The notes under the pieces are model-generated. The model did no database searches. It saw only the letters and a list, made by a program, of their open reading frames with translations, and had not been told where the DNA came from. The position numbers were made by a program, and so were the translations under genes. From Mesaphorura yosii (lineage: Eukaryota > Arthropoda > Collembola > Poduromorpha > Tullbergiidae), in the NCBI GenBank assembly GCA_009869945.1, contig WIXG01000276.1:1-64000 (forward strand): a stretch of DNA of 64,000 nt, given 5' to 3'. Shown here in pieces: positions 23,474-35,810 of the stretch (position 1 is its first letter; each line of letters starts with the position of its first letter).

Positions 23474-25298
23474 ATGATTCTTTTGCTCATCCTGTCGATT
23501 ATCTTTGTACTCATCGTCTCCTTGATCCTCTACGCACGCTGGAATCGTGGAACTCTGGAAGCCCTGCACATCCCAGTGGTCAAGTCCCACTTTCTCCTTG
23601 GAAGCACGCACGATGCGCACTTGGTTCGACATGGACTCCGAGATATCGAATGGATGAAACAGTATGGGTGTGTTTTCGGGGTGAGTTTAGTTCGGAAGCA
23701 AATTAATAAATTGATCATAATTATGCTACTGATTACTGATTGCATTTAATGTGCCACAGGTGTACGAGGGACGAGAAGCTCAGGTTCACGTCAACGATAT
23801 CGAGATGCTTCGTCACATTATGGTCAAAGACTACGACCACTTCGCCGCAAGGAGGCAGCTGGAGTTTGGAGACCCCGTGCTGAATGAGATCCCTGACTTC
23901 TTGAAAGGTACCTGCGTGCGTACACACTTTGCGTTAGGACTTAGGACTTGCTGTTAAAGGTAGATGCCCGTTTCCGTTTTCGTTGTAGGAGAAAAGTGGA
24001 AGATGGTCAGACAGCTCTTCTCACCAACTGTGACCAGTGGAAAAGTCAAGATCATGAGTACAGCGATGAACGATGCGGTCAAAGACTTTGTGGCAGACCT
24101 GAAACAGAAACTTTCAGCAACAGCGACAGGAAACCGAGACGGAGTTTTGCAAGATTATGATTTACGGGAGTAAGTTTTGATGGGCCGCCGGCCAATTATC
24201 GTGGTTCTCCCTAATTCGTCGTGGTTTGATTGCAGTGGGCTCTTTACAATGACCATCGACCTGATTCTCAGAAGCGTGTTCAGCATAAAAGTTGGGATGG
24301 GCAGCAACAATGAGAATCAGTTTGTCAATCTTCTCAAGACTTTCTTGACTGGACACGCCCAGCCAAGCGCACTTCTGCCTTGGACACGTACGTGAAGAGC
24401 TGAGGAGGCTCAGCGCCTGAAAGTTTATCTGACCAGGACAAGTTCTTGATTCTTGACGTTCATTTTTTTTACGTTGACAGTGTCATTCCCCTTCATCACG
24501 AAACTGATGACACTTCACACAGCCGTTGACACGCACGCAACTCAACAATTCGTCTCCACTTTCAAGAAGCTGATGGAGGACAGGAAGCGTGGCGGTGGCG
24601 ACAGGCGCGGAGACTTTACAGACTACGTCATGGAATTGCTGGAAAAAGTTGACACTCCGGAGTTCAAGAAGAACAACGTGACGGAATTCACGATACTCTG
24701 TCAAGCCGCAGTTTTCTTTTTGGCGGGCCAGGACCAAATTTCAAATCTTTCCCTCATTCTTATGTACTTGGTCTCCCAAAAGCCGGAAGTCGAGAAGAAA
24801 ATTGTGCAGGAGCTGGAAAAAGTGCTGGATAATTGCGGCATTGACCACGATTGCTTATCGGAGCTGACTTATCTGACTGCGTGCGTGAACGAAGTTCTTC
24901 GGCTGTATCCGGTCTTCTTCCGCCCGGAAAGAGTGTGCACGAAAGACTGGAAGCTGGACGGGGTGAGGATCAAAAAGGGAATGACGGTCATCATTCCCGT
25001 TTGGGCTGCTAACCGAAATCCAAAGTATTACGAGAACCCCGACGAATTTGACCCAGAGAGGTTCATGCCGTACAATAAGGACAAGATTCACCCGTACGCA
25101 TTCACTTCCTTCGGACATGGCCCAAAAAATTGCACTGGACAACGATTTGCGTACGAGGCGCTTTTGCTGACGACTGCACACCTGTTCAGAGAACTGAAAT
25201 GCACTCCGAAACACGGGACCAAACTAGAATTTAATGCGGGTAGTCTTTTTTTTCATTTTCCTGCACCCCTGTATTTTAATATTCGTGTAAGACAATGA
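23474..25298 (+). CDS. microsomal cytochrome P450, CYP3 clan
   Basis: Five exons, 23474-23680, 23760-23907, 23989-24169, 24236-24387 and 24481-25298, give 501 residues, the normal length. It is a heme monooxygenase of the endoplasmic reticulum, anchored by residues 1-20, and needs NADPH-P450 reductase; the substrate is unknown (xenobiotic or endogenous). CYP3-clan marks are the helix-C WKMVRQLFSPTVTSGKVK, ExxR as EVLR (367-370), DPERF, and the heme loop FGHGPKNCTG with Cys447 as axial ligand. Odd point: the I-helix oxygen-activation motif, usually AGxDT or AGxET, is AGQDQI (311-316), lacking the conserved Thr. The short C-terminus ends NIRVRQ. The gene has its own TATA promoter and a poly(A) signal at 25326. 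Confidence 0.95.
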
Positions 25299-25325
25299 AA
25301 TCTGTCAAATTATGATTAATTTGTC

Positions 25326-25331
25326 AATAAA
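25326..25331 (+). terminator. poly(A) signal AATAAA of the P450 gene
   Basis: Lies 28 nt after the P450 stop and 262 bp before the CC2D1 start codon. Assigned by position. Confidence 0.6.
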
Positions 25332-25593
25332 TTTAGGAAAATCTGTCCTTCAGCCTCTTTAATATCTTTAAGCTGAATTCGAAGAGATGAAGTCTTTGTT
25401 CGCAGGCTTGCCGTTGGCAGTTTGCAGTTTTTTGCCATGAGTCATGAGTTGATGAAGTGGGAAAGATGATCTCTACGAATGCGAATTACGAAAAGGTGAC
25501 TCATAACTCACAGTTAGACAGTAAAATGATTCAAAGAATTTAGATTACAAAATTGGTGAAGCTTTGTGATTAATCCCTGGGTTGAATTCCAAT

Positions 25594-28500
25594 ATGTTCG
25601 GCTTCGGAAAAAAGAAGGTTGCAGCAGATTCAGCTCCGGCCAATAAGAGGGGTAGCGCTGATAAAGACAAAATCAACGATCAGTTGGCAAAGGTAGGTTT
25701 TGTTTTAGGATGTATGGGTTAACGGCTAAGTTTTCTGTGTTGTGTTTTGATTTTCGGGCACGATTTCTTTTCGTTGCAGCTCGGCCTGATCGGGATTCCT
25801 GGAATTGACGGAGATGATGCTGACGATTTCTCCGACGGGGACCTGGAAGCTGAGTTGATGAACATTCTAGGCGATGAGGAAATAAGCCCCACGGATGATA
25901 AGGAATTGCAACAGCTGTTATTGCAGGAAGCCGAGCCAGCTCCAGTTCCTCCGAAGAGGGTAAAATCGGTAAAAATTCTAAAGTTTATGAAAGAAGAGAT
26001 TGGCGTTAAAATTGTTTAAAATCTTAAAGAGCCATTCAAAATCAAACAAATTGGCCAACTCAGCTGAAGGAGGGCAGAGTACGGACAACATTCGACCAGT
26101 TACTGCACCTGTACTTACAAATAAGGTCAGGATTCGGACTATTTGATCAAGATTGAGCTTTGACCTTGTTCTTCTACTTGCGAGCAGGAGCCACAAGCCA
26201 TACTTACATCCGATTCCAATTCAAACAATGAAGATATATTTAAAGCGCCACCTCCGCCCAGTTCTGTAGCAGAAGCACTTCAGCAGCGCCTGGAACGGTA
26301 CAAGAACGAGGCTGACAAGGCGCAAAGTGCAGGCGATGCCGGTAAATTGAGGAGAATGGGAAGGATTGTGAAACAGTACGAGGATGCGATCAAATCACAC
26401 CAAAGGGGCACAGAAATATTGTACGATGAACTGCCGACTCCACCCGGCTTCGCCCCAATTCCTTACTCCGTGCCATCAACACCAGCAAGTCCGCCAGCAG
26501 CTTTAAAGACTCCAGCCCCTGAAGTGCCAGTTCGCCCGGTTAGCTCAAATATTTCCAGTCATACGGCTGTCTCGCCTTCGTCTGCGCTTGACCTCCCGCC
26601 TCCGAGGAGTCATTCGAGCCAATTTGCTGGCGTCGGCGCTGCGGAGCCAACGTCCAGCACAGCTACAGACGGCTCAAATCAATTACCAGCGACGGGCAGT
26701 GGCCACACCGAGCAAAATGAGCTTCTTCAGTCGGTTTACGCGAAGGAGAGAGCATGCAAAGAGGCTGCGTTGCAAGCTAAGCATGTCGGACGACTAGATC
26801 AAGCCAAAGAGTTCCTTAAACTCGCAAAGGGTTATGGCAAGGTCATTGCGGACTATCAAAGCGGCCAAGAGGTTGATTTATCAGCGGTTAGTAATCAAAT
26901 ACTTAGCTAATTAAACGAGAAATGCGATTTTGAGATATTGATTACACTTACGAAAATATTTAGGTGCCTCCAATTCCTGATATTTCCCAACTCTTAATAA
27001 CCGAAGCCCCTCTAGCCATCGAATCCAGTTCCAGACAGCACGAGGCACTCGTGCAGGCAGAAACGGAAACGGCTGCTGGCATCCCCACTGCCGCCGTGGA
27101 GAGCCTTCCCATTGAAAATATTTTCAATGCACCACCACCACCCACGACAATTATGGAGGCTCTCGAGCAAAGGCTGGAGAGGTACCGCAGCGAAGTGGAG
27201 AAGGCCAAGGCAAGTTCCGACGGTGGCAAAACGAGGCGAATGGGACGAATCGTGAAGCAGTACGAAGATGCAATAAAGAGCCACAAGAGCGGGAGGCCAG
27301 TTGAGTTTGAGGAGCTGCCAACTCCGCCCGGATTTGCCCCAATTCCTATTAGCAAGCCAGCTGCGTCTGTGGCAAGTCCTTCCGCATCCACATCTGCCCA
27401 AAATGTGACGCCTCAACAGCCTCAGAAGCCAACACCGCCAAAACACCAAAGTAGCATTAACCGAGGCGAGAACAAACCAGGAACGAAGCTCACGCTGCAG
27501 GAAAAGCAATTAAATACCATCTTAACGAGGCAAAAACAGTTCAAGGAAGCAGCACTGAATGCGAAGCAGCGAGGCGACATGGAACAGGCGAAGGAGTTTC
27601 TGAGGACAGCGAAAGGATTTGACAAGCTGATCGGAGTCTCACAGTCCGGTCTGCCAGTGGACATGACCACGGTAAGCAAATAGCAAATGTTTAAAATCGC
27701 CGAATTTCATGAGACAGGGTAGAATGATTAATGATTCTGGCAATTTTGTGTTGAATTCCAGCTTCCAGCCCCTCCTGAATCCGTGGCCGCTCTGGAAGCG
27801 GAAGATTTTGAGCTCGTCTCATCGTCCGACTGCATTCCGGCTTCGGGAAGCACGGCAGATATTTTTTCGAAACTCGAAGCTGATTTGAGAGAACAAATGG
27901 CAGTAAGTATGCAAATTGCAATTTTCACTTTTGCAAATATCGCGAGTGGTTTTCAAGTGAGTGAAGATGATGCTAAAATGTTAATGCCTTTGCCTTCCAA
28001 ACATTTTTCAGGTTTGCATGCGCACGAGAGCCCATCTTAAAGCGATTGGTGACGTCGGATCCGCGAACCGCTTCGAGCAGATGGCGATAGAATCGAAGAA
28101 GGACCTTGACGCTTTGCGCCTGGCCGTGAAGAACGGACATGCAATCCCAAAGTACCACTACGAGACTAGGATATTTAGTATAACTGAGTAAGTGCAGTGC
28201 AATTTTAACCTCGGCGTGAGGTGCGGCACAAATTGCCAATTGCCAATGCTCGCCGGCGTCGTCGGTCGTCTACTCTTGATAATTGGTTTTACAATTTGCG
28301 TTTGCAGATGCAATTCAGACTTGGGCGAAGACGACATCGAAATTAGCATACTGAAAGGAGTAAACTTCAAAACAACGGCTGACGTCGACACGTTCGTTAA
28401 AGTCGAGCTGCCTTATCCATCCGTAAGTGAGATCCCATGACTATAAAAACTTAATCTTAGCAGCACGTATTTGTACTTGTGCTTTACTCAGGCTGAAGAA

Positions 28501-29509
28501 GTGCAGACGAACAAGACAGCTGTCGTGAAGAATTCGAATAATCCCGATTATAATGCCACGTACAAAATGAGTATCAATCGCGGAGCACGGAATTTTCCAC
28601 GATTTGTCCATCGGCACGGGTTCAAACTCGAAGTTTGGTCGAAAGGGTAAGCTTGTATGTTTTAAGCGTGATGCGTGAATTTGTGAATTCTTTTGCATTC
28701 CTTCCTGGTTAGTCGGTGATGAGTTTTGAGTTAATAGCCAATTAGAATTAAGTAGATTAGCTGGACTTGTGACCGGTGTAGCAATTAAAATGATAATGAA
28801 CCATGAAATTGAATCCAAAGTTGAACGCTTTATGCTTCGGTCTGAATTAGAAGTTGGAAATTCTTATGCAACCTCACGCATGAATAGTTTTGTTAATTTC
28901 CTGAACCTTTGACCAGTGAATAAGCCAATTCCAGGATGTTGAGCTCAAGGTTTAAAAACAGCGGACCACTTCATCCATCCTATCCTACATCAACATGTTA
29001 TTCCCATTTGAGTAATTACTAATTAGTCATAGTCAGAAGAATGGGTTTGGTCCGGCCCAGCACTTAACTTTAATTAGGCTTGATTTATTTTGCAAGCGCA
29101 AATGCTTGTGGCTTGTTTCCTAATGCATTTTCCGTTGTTGTCTCTTATCTGTACATAGAGGATTATGGTATGGCGTCACAAGACGATTAATTTTTTGTCG
29201 TAGCGGATTTCTCAGAGGCAGCACACTTCTCGGCGTCGCCAACGTCAAACTCAGCCCGCTGGAGTCAAAATGCACCCTCCACGACGCCTTCGATGTAAGT
29301 CACAGTCGCATTCGCAATGCACGGCTGATGAAAATGTGCGCGAACCTCAAATTTTGTTTCGATTTTTCACTTTTCGACTATTTTTGCAGGTGGTGGAAGG
29401 CCGAAAGGCGGTTGGCAAGCTGGAAGTGAAAGTTCGGCTCCGCGATCCTGTCTTGACGAAAGAAATCAGTCAGAAGAAGCAAAAGTGGCTGTCGCTTGAT
29501 AGAGTATAA
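25594..29509 (+). CDS. lgd/CC2D1: CC2D1 / lethal giant discs homologue (four DM14 domains and a C2 domain)
   Basis: Eleven exons: 25594-25692, 25780-25959, 26030-26125, 26188-26886, 26964-27671, 27762-27902, 28012-28187, 28308-28422, 28492-28646, 29204-29294 and 29390-29509; 859 residues, matching the family. CC2D1/Lgd binds ESCRT-III (CHMP4/Shrub) and controls endosomal sorting, including Notch trafficking. The N-terminus starts MFGFGKKKV as in relatives. Exon 4 encodes DM14 domains 1 and 2, exon 5 domains 3 and 4; domains 1 and 3 share RRMGRIVKQYEDAIKSH and ELPTPPGFAPIP, domains 2 and 4 share QAKEFL. Pro/Ser/Thr-rich linkers separate them. A conserved helical region (exons 6-7) and a C2 domain (exons 8-11; GARNFPRFVHRHGFKLEVW) complete it. 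Intron 2 is only 70 nt and lacks a pyrimidine tract. All junction phases agree. Confidence 0.96.
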
Positions 29510-30617
29510 GTTAAATGCTTAATTATTAATGCTGATCGCCTAATGCCATTTGTTTGTATTGTTGATGTTTTGTGTAAGATTTCCTATCAGTAATTTATGG
29601 ACATCGCAATGTGATGCTAAATTCTAATGATGCAGTGTGATAATGAGAATAAAACGGCGGACAAAATTAGGATCAACATTTTGAGTATGATTTTATTCAT
29701 AAACAATTATAAAATGTATTCTTTGAATCACACGCAATCGTACCTAAAATTAACGCCAGTCATCTTAATTATAATTGCACTTTATTCTTCCACGTCCACG
29801 ATGCCGTCTTGAATTGACTGAACAAGGCTTTTCTTCGATCTTAGCATTTCCGCCTTCTAAAATTGGCCTATCTCTTATCAGTAAAACTAAAATGAAAAAT
29901 CATTCACGACACAACGACTTACGACAAATAAATAATAATTTAGGAGCATGAAAGGTTGACGGTAGAGTAACAATTAAGCTATAAATACTCCAGTTGCATT
30001 GAAGTCCTGCGTTAGTTTAGCCAGTTAGCCCGAAATGATGTTCGTAAACTAATGACTAGCTCTCTTATTTGTAACTTATCGATGATAACACGCAGCGCAG
30101 CACGCAGCTTTAACTTTGACATTTGACTGGACACGCACGTATAACACAACAAGAATGGAAACAATTAGGCGGCCACCTTAATTAGTACTGGAGAACTGGA
30201 TTTAACTGGAATCACGCACATGCACAAGCACAGCGATCAGTGAAGCGCCCGTGCGTTATCAGAATGTAAGAAAAAGGAAAACAAAGACTTAACCATAAAA
30301 CTCACATCGCGATTGCAATTACATTAGCACTAGCACCTGAAGTCAGAAGATCAGATCTACCAGATTATTAAAATCTTATCCCTTAGCCTACTCTAAGCTG
30401 ACTAAATTAAACAATAAACTGCTCATCTCCGACTATTCTTGGAATTAAAATATTAAAAAGCCAGTTTTGGATGTTTTACTAATTTTTCTAAACAATTTAC
30501 AATTTTGTTGACTACAAAGCCTGAAGGCTGAGTCGCTTGCGTCCATTGACTGACGCGTGACTCCGCCCTCAATTTTCAGTCGCAGGAATTCAAATTCAAA
30601 CGAGGGCCCCAGTCAGC
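29510..30617. other. convergent 3' regions of CC2D1 (+) and the KLF gene (-)
   Basis: No coding frame. AATAAA on + at 29648-29653 suits CC2D1. AATAAA on - at 29781-29786 and 29692-29697 suits the KLF transcript and would give it a 3'UTR of about 0.9 kb. The proposed ends are 40-140 bp apart, so the two mRNAs may nearly meet or overlap. Confidence 0.5.
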
Positions 30618-33600
30618 TTAGTGCATGCTGATTGGCTGTTGCGGGAGAATCGGCTGAGGTAGAAAGAAGCGATAAGCTGGTGCGATGTGAGTTTCACTGT
30701 AAAACAGCAAAATAACGTCAAATTAGACAAACATATATTAGAATTAGAATTAATGAATGAATTAATTGGGAGTAATGCTTACCGAGACATTGTTTTCTTC
30801 TGTTGTTCCTTGATATGGCGCTTGTTGTGCTTGGCGAGGTGATCCGAGCGGAGGAAACGACGGCCACAGACTTGGCATTGAAAGCGTTTCTCTCCAGTAT
30901 GAGTTCGGCGGTGGCGGGAGAGCTCGTCGGAGCGGGAAAAGCGGCGGTTGCAGTCTTCCCAGGTGCAGGCGAACGGCTTCTCGCCGGTGTGAGTGCGTTC
31001 GTGGGCCTTCAAGTGGGACGACTTGTAATACGTCTTTCCACAGCCTTCGCGGGGGCAGGCGTACGTTCGTCTGCGTTCTGGGGCACCAGGCACCGTGTGT
31101 CCGGCTCGGCTGCCGTTCATCTTTCCATTGCTCATATTCAAGGCGGCGGCGTGACTAAAATTGTTTCCAGTCTGAAGGTCGATTGGTCCAGCAGCAGCGC
31201 CCGGTGGCGGAATCAAGAAAGGAGGCAACATTCCAAACGGAGGCTGCTGGCCGTGGCCGTGCGCGTGCGGCGGTCCCGAAGCTGAAACTCCGCCACTGCC
31301 AGGCGGTTTCATCATCGACGGCAAGTAAAAGATTGGTCCACCGGGATTTTGTACTGGGAAAAGTGTCATGATTGGCATTTGCATCATTTTCGGGGCGATG
31401 GCTACAGGACGAATACTTTGATCTGAAAACAAATAGGCACTTGATTAAATTCTGAACAATCATGAGGGCAAAAACAATAAATGCTTACTGTTGGCATTGT
31501 TGAGGAGATTCGGAGGTTCGGAGGAGAATACTGGGGCGCGAGCAGGAGTGGCGATCGGGGTGCGCAGGGTGCAGTTGAAGAAGTCGCCACTTTCTACCGC
31601 ACCCCTCTCTAGGGGAATATTCTTGTCCCTGTGACCGCTTGTCATCTCCGTCCCAGACGTCTTGCGACTCGGAAGATCCTCCGCGGGCGGCAGGTCCTTG
31701 ATTGGCTCCGACAAAGAGCCGAAGCCAGCAGCCGCTGCCGCGTGTCGTTCGTCGAAACTCCCTCCGGCGCCGAAATGGCGTTCAGGGTCGATTCTTGCAC
31801 GTTCGTATGTCCCGTCAGAATGTGCGAGCATGATGACCGACGCTCTGGAGCCAGAATTCGGAATCCGCATCGGCGGCGACTTGGCTTTCGCGTTGGTCGC
31901 TGGAGCCTCTTCAGCTGAAGGGTCTTCCCTCACTTTTGGCATGATCAGATTCATCGGAGTGGCTGCGAACATGTTTTCGTAGTAGTCACGGTCACGGTCC
32001 TTCTCGTCATCCGAATCATTCTCAGAGGACTGCGGCGTCAGCGGGCCGCCGTCCGACTGCTTCGAGTTGACTGTGAAGGAGAGCAGCGCCTTGACCGCTT
32101 CCAAGTCGTGTGTGGTTTTGTCCTGGAAGAGTACAGAAAAGGGCAAGTTCGTTAAATTTCTGGTCACTGTTCATTTTTGCCATTTGTTGCCTTTCGCGTA
32201 TTTGCATTGCGAATTGTGAATTCCTGCAACTCGATGAGCCTGAGCGAATTGCCATTGCGAATTTAATTTCAAGTGCTTTCAGACCTCGAGAGCCGTACCG
32301 AGGCCGCGGCCGAAGGCGGAACTCAAATTCCGTGCTTCCGGACACGTCCTACGACCAGCTCACATGAAACAGTTTACCGATTACATGTCCTTTTGCTTCA
32401 GCTGCTGCTAAACTGTTCAAATTTCAATTCTAAATGTTTAATGCAACATATCCAAAACTTTCCATTCCATCACTCCATCAGAGCACAGCGCGGGATCACG
32501 GATCTCGAGCGTGATCGCATCGTGTACAAACAACGCAACGGAGCGAAACGAAAATGAGGAAGCCCTGTGACTGTGCCTGACTGCGGCGATGACGCGACCG
32601 AGCCATTTCGATTTCGTAATGTACTTGCCACACCACACCGCATCATTTAACTGCTACGTCCAACTTAACATGCCACACAGCATCCGCCTCTCAAAACAAA
32701 ATCATTTCCATCATCTCATCGTTCATTCGGCATTTCCCCAAAATTTTTGGAGATTTTCCGCATCCAATTTGCCTGTGGACTTTAGAATTTTGCTCCCGAA
32801 TGGCAGGAGTATCTTTCCATGAATGCCCTGCATTTGGACAAGCCACTTAGCGATTTAGCATTTAACACCTTTTGTTTAGCATCAGAATCCATAATCTCAA
32901 TTTCCCCAAAGAAGCGACGCGACGTCTGTGATCCGAATTCTCATTTTCTCATCTCAATCGCTTGCATGCACGTGTAATTGTAAATGAATCGAGCGACCCG
33001 CATCAGTCATTCATTAATCGGATGCGATGCAGGCGCACGGCACGATGACAGCACGATTTCAGCCAGGCATTCAGGAGGCTTGTCCTGGTGTGGTGTGGCT
33101 ATGTCTTTGGGCTTGACTCGTTTGACGCTGACGCATTTAATGCAATTACAATACATATACAGAATACAACACATTTAAATGCCGTGTTGAGTGTTGATAA
33201 CCATGAACAATGTTTCACATTCATGCAGGGAATCGCAGGCAGCTGCGGTGCTCGTGATCAGCTCCTAGCCATAGCGTACTGCAAAAATTGGCATTCAACG
33301 CAGTTGAGTGGGACACACGTGAACGGTGCATGCACTCGTACGAAGTTCAACTCAAGAACGATTGCACCAACGCCACAGCCACACCACACACGCAATTACG
33401 TCTTTACGCTGCATGACACGGCTGTACGCGGCTCGGCCTAGACAAGGCGTATTTGCTTATTTATTTACTATCCTGGCTTGGCTGTTGCTTGGCTCGTGTA
33501 TCGTGTTTGGGTGACTGACTCGCAAAAAATCCGTACACGACGACTACGCGTACGCGTTTCGCGTACTTTGCACGGCACGGGTGTGTAATGAGCTTGTAGG

Positions 33601-35694
33601 CTTGTACAGTACCATAATCAATGACATTTTCCTCGACGTGAGCTTGCCTTCACAATATTTACAGTGGACAATTAAACGCGTTAACGCGTACGTGTGCATG
33701 AATGATGAAATTCGCACAGCCAATTTCTGTGAACGAGTTTCGCTTGGCCATGCTTTGTCATGTGGACTTTACTCGCCTGGCGAAGCGATATAAATAATTT
33801 GCACGCGTAGCCATGGCTTCAGTTTCCCATCCCACGAATACGAAAGAAACATGGTCATTGTGCGAGAACGTGATCAATGAATGCCGAATACGCAATGACC
33901 AATGTACAGCGACCTTGCCTTTTGCCTCACCTTCGATGCGGATGCACAATTCAAAAGCATTATTGAATTTATGGATCCAGGCTACGCTATGATTCTGATA
34001 ACACCACGAATCAGGCAGGCACGGGACGGAATGGGAATTCACCACGGCTTGGCGCGTCTTTGGCATTTGGTGTGCTTGCCAAAATTTGGGTGTACTTTGC
34101 TTTCATGACGCGGTGCGGTGGCGATCGACGGTTCAGAGTCCACGTCTCGTTTCCGTTTGTTCTAACCTCAAACGAGGAGGCCTCGCCTCAAAATAGCGCA
34201 GCACATGGCCACGGCTTGGCTGAATTGACGGACGTGTCTATATTTACATTTTCCACGGTAAAATATTTCTGCGAGCCACGCTGACGCTAATTCAACTAAT
34301 TCTGCTTAATTTGATAGCAAGCATTAATTTTCTTTCAAATTCAATTCACGACTTCTGGTCGAAAATGAAACTTCGCAGGCGGCACGGCACGCGCCACGCA
34401 CCGGAGAACGGATGAAGATGAAAGAAAAGAAGGTGATCAAAGTTCAGACGCCACGGATGCTACGCATCAGTATTAGGATGTCACAAGAAAAGTGCAGCCA
34501 CGATCTGAGAGCATGGTCAAGTTTCATCATCATCGCCGCTGCCACTAAGCCTGCCTGCGATTGCTACATCGCTAAGCCTTGAAAAGAAGTCAGTCGAAGT
34601 CGATTCTCGGCAATCACAGGACACACACAACATGAATGACAAGACGACAAGCAAAGAAGGTCCAAAGTCAGCCTGGTCTTCGTATTCAGTCATCTCACGC
34701 ATCACGGAATTAAATTGTATCGAGATAAGTCAGTTCAAGCGCTTCTCAACGTGATTTGACCCGCGAGCGGCCCAGAATTAAGTGAATGGCAGTCGCAAGA
34801 TAATCTGCATATGTGCCAGTGATAATGCTGATGCCGGCCGAGTGCTAATCTCAGGCGGATTATGAATATGAATTATGCATGCATGAAATACGAGTACGGA
34901 GAAAAGCCTGAGCCTCCTGCATGAATGAACTTTGATCTTGATCCTGTTCTTATTCGTACACGTATAGACAAATAGCCTCGTTACGCCGCGCTGACGCTCT
35001 CGTTAATGGCTTGGCGCTGTTAATGTTAATTGGAATGCACCGAACCGCCTGACGTACAAAAGTAGTAAGGAATTTCCATATACAGCATTATTTTGGCTCT
35101 TGGTCGGCAGCCGGTAGACGAATTGATTAAAAGTAAAGATGAAAAGATGTGAAGATTAAGATGACATGAAGATAAAGTGAAAGTCTGCGTCGTGCGCCGT
35201 GTCTTTCGTCTTCACATACACACGCCTCACGCACGCATGGCGAATGTGACAGAAGTTTTTATCATGTTTCATGTGAATATTGTGGCTGTGGCTCCAGCAT
35301 CCAAAGCGCCAAGAGCCAAAGCTATAGGTTTTTTATTTCTGTGCTAAGCTAAGCTTCTTAATGATCTCTAAGTTTCAAGTCTCAACTTCCCCTCAGAACG
35401 GGGCTCAGCCGAGGCCAAACTGAAGCGTAAGCTCAGTTGCAGGAATTCTTTTGACTTGACTTGACTAACTTTAATTTTAATTAATGACTGCTGAATGCAA
35501 TACAAAAATAAGCTTACCTTTCTGTCTGATCCCGATTCATGCTGGTGCTGATACAGGTGGAACTCGTCCTCTTCTCCCGAGCCCGACGCGCAGTCGTCCG
35601 TCGACACCGAAGGCGGGGTCGACGGCGGAGAAAGCAGTGACAGCTCGTGGGCCATCTTGAATTTCTTGTAGATTTGCTTGATGCTGGGCTTCAT
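30618..35694 (-). CDS. cbt/KLF10/11: KLF10/11-type (TIEG/cabut-like) Kruppel-like transcription factor
   Basis: Four coding exons on -: 35518-35694, 31489-32122, 30783-31422 and 30618-30696; 509 residues. Three C2H2 fingers (391-473) with TGEK linkers have the KLF pattern: [24 protein letters not shown] and [12 protein letters not shown]. They bind GC/CACCC boxes in the nucleus. Upstream, [13 protein letters not shown] (about 63-75) resembles the SIN3-binding repression motif of KLF10/11. The N-terminus is Ser/Pro-rich and acidic; a Pro/Gly/His-rich region precedes the fingers. The last short exon adds a 26-residue tail; if its intron is retained translation stops at once, giving a shorter form. 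The first intron is 3.4 kb, the largest in the window, and a TATA box lies at 35803. Cabut and KLF10 are immediate-early, metabolically responsive genes; that regulation is not shown here. Confidence 0.93.
32123..35517 (-). other. 3.4-kb first coding intron of the KLF gene
   Basis: No recognisable coding exon, repeat or RNA gene on either strand. Its size against the roughly 65-300-nt introns typical of the window suggests it holds regulatory sequence, which is inference. Confidence 0.5.
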
Positions 35695-35802
35695 TTTGAA
35701 ATGGTCGAAATCAAAATTGATTCACAAGACACAAGACTAAGACAAACTTTTCGATCGAGTCACTTGTCAGTGACTGGCTTGAGCTTCGAGGGTTCGGCGT
35801 AT

Positions 35803-35810
35803 CTTTTATA
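35803..35810 (-). promoter_or_regulatory. TATA box of the KLF gene (TATAAAAG)
   Basis: A consensus TATA on the minus strand about 110 bp upstream of the KLF start codon. It predicts a 5'UTR of roughly 80 nt and a focused promoter, as expected for an inducible gene. Confidence 0.65.
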
